36,391 nucleotides of DNA from a virus, in IMG/VR virus record IMGVR_UViG_3300045125_000161, positions 1 to 36,391 of that record, one strand, 5' to 3'. A program made the translations under genes and the position numbers. Shown one piece after another: positions 34,428-36,391 of this stretch. Every line of letters starts with the position of its first letter. The stretch's first letter is position 1. The notes beneath the pieces are model-generated. The model was given only the letters and a program-made list of their open reading frames with translations. It did not search any database and was not told the origin of the DNA.

Positions 34428-34457
34428 AGGTTCAAGTTAAAAGAAAAGTTTCGAAAA

Positions 34458-36356
34458 TGGATGAACAATATTTCAAGAGCATACACGATTCAGTTTGGAG
34501 AAGCAAGTATAAAAGCCCCAAAGATTTTTATTTAAATGGGGGCGAAGTCGATCCCAAAACTGGTCGCCTACAATATGATCCCCAGTATACAGCTTCGACA
34601 AATATGAACTTTCCATAGATCCAGATGAAGATATGGAAAATGTAGAAAACTATGATTCTCACCGGCAGCAGCAAGAAATTGTCAAATGCTGCAATAGTTT
34701 TGCTTATTTTTGTCACAAATTCGTAAAAATTCTTCATCCGATGAAAGGGGTTGATTCCTTTGTTCTTATTTAACTATCAAAGAAAGACAATCTGAGATTA
34801 TGAAAACTTCTGTTTTAACATCATCGCAAGTTTCGACAAGGAGGCTTAACCACTGTCACTCTTTTGTGTGGGTCTGTGGAGATGCATGTTCCAGATGGAT
34901 CAACAGATCATGCTTGTTGTCCAAAACTGACCGTGAAGCAACCGACGTTGGGCATGATGGTAGATCGGGCTTGCGAGACATTTTCCTTCATGGCTAAAAC
35001 CCAAAAAAGATGAAGGTAAATGGAATGACCATTTAAAAGCAGTTTACGGACACAGGTTCCGCAATTAAATTTTATAGCACCAGAAGCAGGCTCGCGGTAA
35101 GTCAGTGACTATTTTTGATTGATAGACGAAGCTAGCGTTCATTGATGATATGGACGAAAGCACTGGAAAGTCATGTGGCTGATTCTTCGATCTGGTGGTT
35201 CTTGTACACTTGTAATATCAACGGTTAACGGTCTTAGGAAATTGGTATGAACAAACATTATCGACGACGCTAGAGAAGGCAATAACAAATTTCATGTTAT
35301 TGATTTGGATTATTGGGAGCATCCTGATTACAACGATGAAGATTGGGTTGACCAGAGCAAAAGCTCAATTAGGGGAAAAGGCTTTCTTGCAGGAAGTGCT
35401 GACGAGAGTTTCTCGGGTCCGGGCGAAACTTATTTTCAGCAAGAGATAATTACACAACTGACTGAAGTCACTAGAAATAATTATCCAAGTCGAAAGCTTG
35501 TGAATAAATGGGTTCGAAATACTAGCGGTCGTATGGCTCAACTAGAAAGCGAGCAATGACAAAGGAGCAATGTGGGTTTGGAAAGAACCTGTTGAAGAGG
35601 CAGGAGTACATTATTGAGTGCAGATGCAGCAGAAGGACAAGGACGAGAATAATGATAGTTCTTGTTTTCAAATTGTTGATACATCGACATTGGAACAAGT
35701 GGCAGAATTTATTCTAATTTGATTGTGCCACATGAACTTGCACAAATATTACAACATGTTGGAGTCTACTATAATAATGCATTGGTCGTAACTGAAATAT
35801 GGGAACCACGGCGAGCAGTTCTTAGCACCCACAACAGACGACTTCTTTACAGAAAACTTATATTATGGAAAAGCAATAAATCCGCAAATCAAAAGCCGGG
35901 TGTAAAAGTAAATCAGACAAATAGAACTTTATTTCTTGAATCATTGCAGAATCGTCTTTTGGAATCAGACGGTTAGAATTAAACAGTATAAGATTTGTTA
36001 CTGAATTGCAAACATTTGAATATAATCCTACAACGAGAAAGGCGCGAAGCACAGAAAGGAAAAGCATGATGGATGCATCATTGGCGAATGTGTGGTACTC
36101 TTCATGTACCAGCGATATAATATCGTACAGAGATATTCCTATGGGAGCAGAAACTCCTAAAGAAATAAATCCTGCAACTTTAAAATCGGAAGTTTTTATG
36201 AAGAAATCAAGCGTGAATTGATGGAAGGTAGACCAGAAGATTGTATTGATAGAGGATGATTTAGATTTGTTTAGCAGACAATACCCTCATTTCATGCCCG
36301 GTGAAGCGGCGCACGAAAACGCGAAAGCGTTTCACGATAAATGCGAAAACGGTTAA
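34458..36356 (+). CDS. 17: Terminase large subunit, T4 gp17-like
   Basis: The DNA-packaging motor: N-terminal ATPase and C-terminal nuclease. About 630 residues, close to T4 gp17 (610), but in many frames. N-terminus MDEQYFKSIHDSVWRSKYKS, then NSFAYFCHKFVKILHPMKG and FNYQ (adenine-binding part), a worn Walker A (RQGGLTTVTLL), AGSRGKSVT-like text before the Walker B and catalytic Glu region IDEASFIDDMDEHWKVMWLI, then SGGSCTLVSTVNGLGNWYEQ, VIDLDYWEHPDYNDEDW and SFSGPGETYFQQEI. The nuclease begins HYIIGVDAAEGQG with Asp, DSSCFQIVDTSTLEQVAEFY. The C-terminus (DDLDLFSRQYPHFMPGEAAH) ends at a TAA near 36354; the last few hundred bases are especially error-rich, so the end is approximate. Confidence 0.88.
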
Positions 36357-36391
36357 ACACACTCCGAGGTGCAAACTGGTACCCATAATAC

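Noticed and set aside
35500-35540. Possible tRNA T-loop (GGTTCGAA)
   Set aside because: It is inside the terminase coding region and no cloverleaf can be formed around it. No tRNA gene was found in the window.

Overview
This window looks like part of the genome of a large, AT-rich, T4-related tailed phage (myovirus, Caudoviricetes). The anchor is a minus-strand head block in T4 order: portal gp20-like (27625 to 25128), a large putative head-core protein (23018 to 21204), prohead protease gp21-like (21089 to 20421), scaffold gp22-like (20415 to 19520) and major capsid protein gp23-like (19489 to 18063). A gp17-like large terminase lies on the plus strand at the right edge (34458 to 36356). Several gene groups are preceded by a T4-type late promoter box (CATAAATA or TATAAATA), and many genes overlap by ATGA. 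Almost every gene, including essential head genes, is broken by one-base frameshifts, often in homopolymers. This is best explained by uncorrected long-read sequencing error, so coordinates below are gene spans deduced by joining reading frames.

Layout. 1-1812: minus-strand GT2 glycosyltransferase (cut by the window edge) and two unknown genes. 1848-4919: minus-strand operon with a zinc-ribbon protein, Dam-type DNA adenine methylase, unknowns and a vWA-domain protein, closed by a terminator. 4974-8294: lysine 6-aminotransferase with a DUF3307-like membrane protein and an unknown gene in one coupled operon, flanked by plus-strand unknowns including a SWIM-like zinc-finger protein. 8291-11790: small virion-type proteins, LAGLIDADG and HNH endonucleases, a cyanophycinase-like hydrolase, a GT61-like glycosyltransferase and a 28-residue membrane peptide. 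11845-14661: RCC1-repeat gene split by a TnpB-like element, then a glycosyltransferase-like gene. 14699-17809: homing-endonuclease cluster just downstream of the capsid gene. 18063-27625: head morphogenesis block, with a 229-residue intein in the portal and plus-strand inserts (two cargo-like proteins, a glycosyltransferase). 27721-33495: sulfotransferase-like gene, small capsid-targeted protein, poly-aspartate protein, DUF3568-like lipoprotein, HExxH metalloprotease and a run of small plus-strand genes. 33497-36356: unknown gene, ferritin-like protein, terminase.

How it fits together. The head block builds a prohead whose core is cleaved by the gp21-type protease at (L/I)xE. At least six other proteins here begin with a short segment resembling the T4 capsid-targeting sequence that ends in (L/I/V)xE, suggesting a set of internal head proteins packaged and then trimmed by that protease. 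Around this core sit mobile genes (four kinds of homing endonuclease, an intein, a TnpB-like element) and metabolic or surface-modifying cargo (glycosyl- and sulfotransferases, aminotransferase, cyanophycinase-like hydrolase, ferritin-like protein, metalloprotease). The host cannot be identified from the sequence. No tRNA or CRISPR array was seen.
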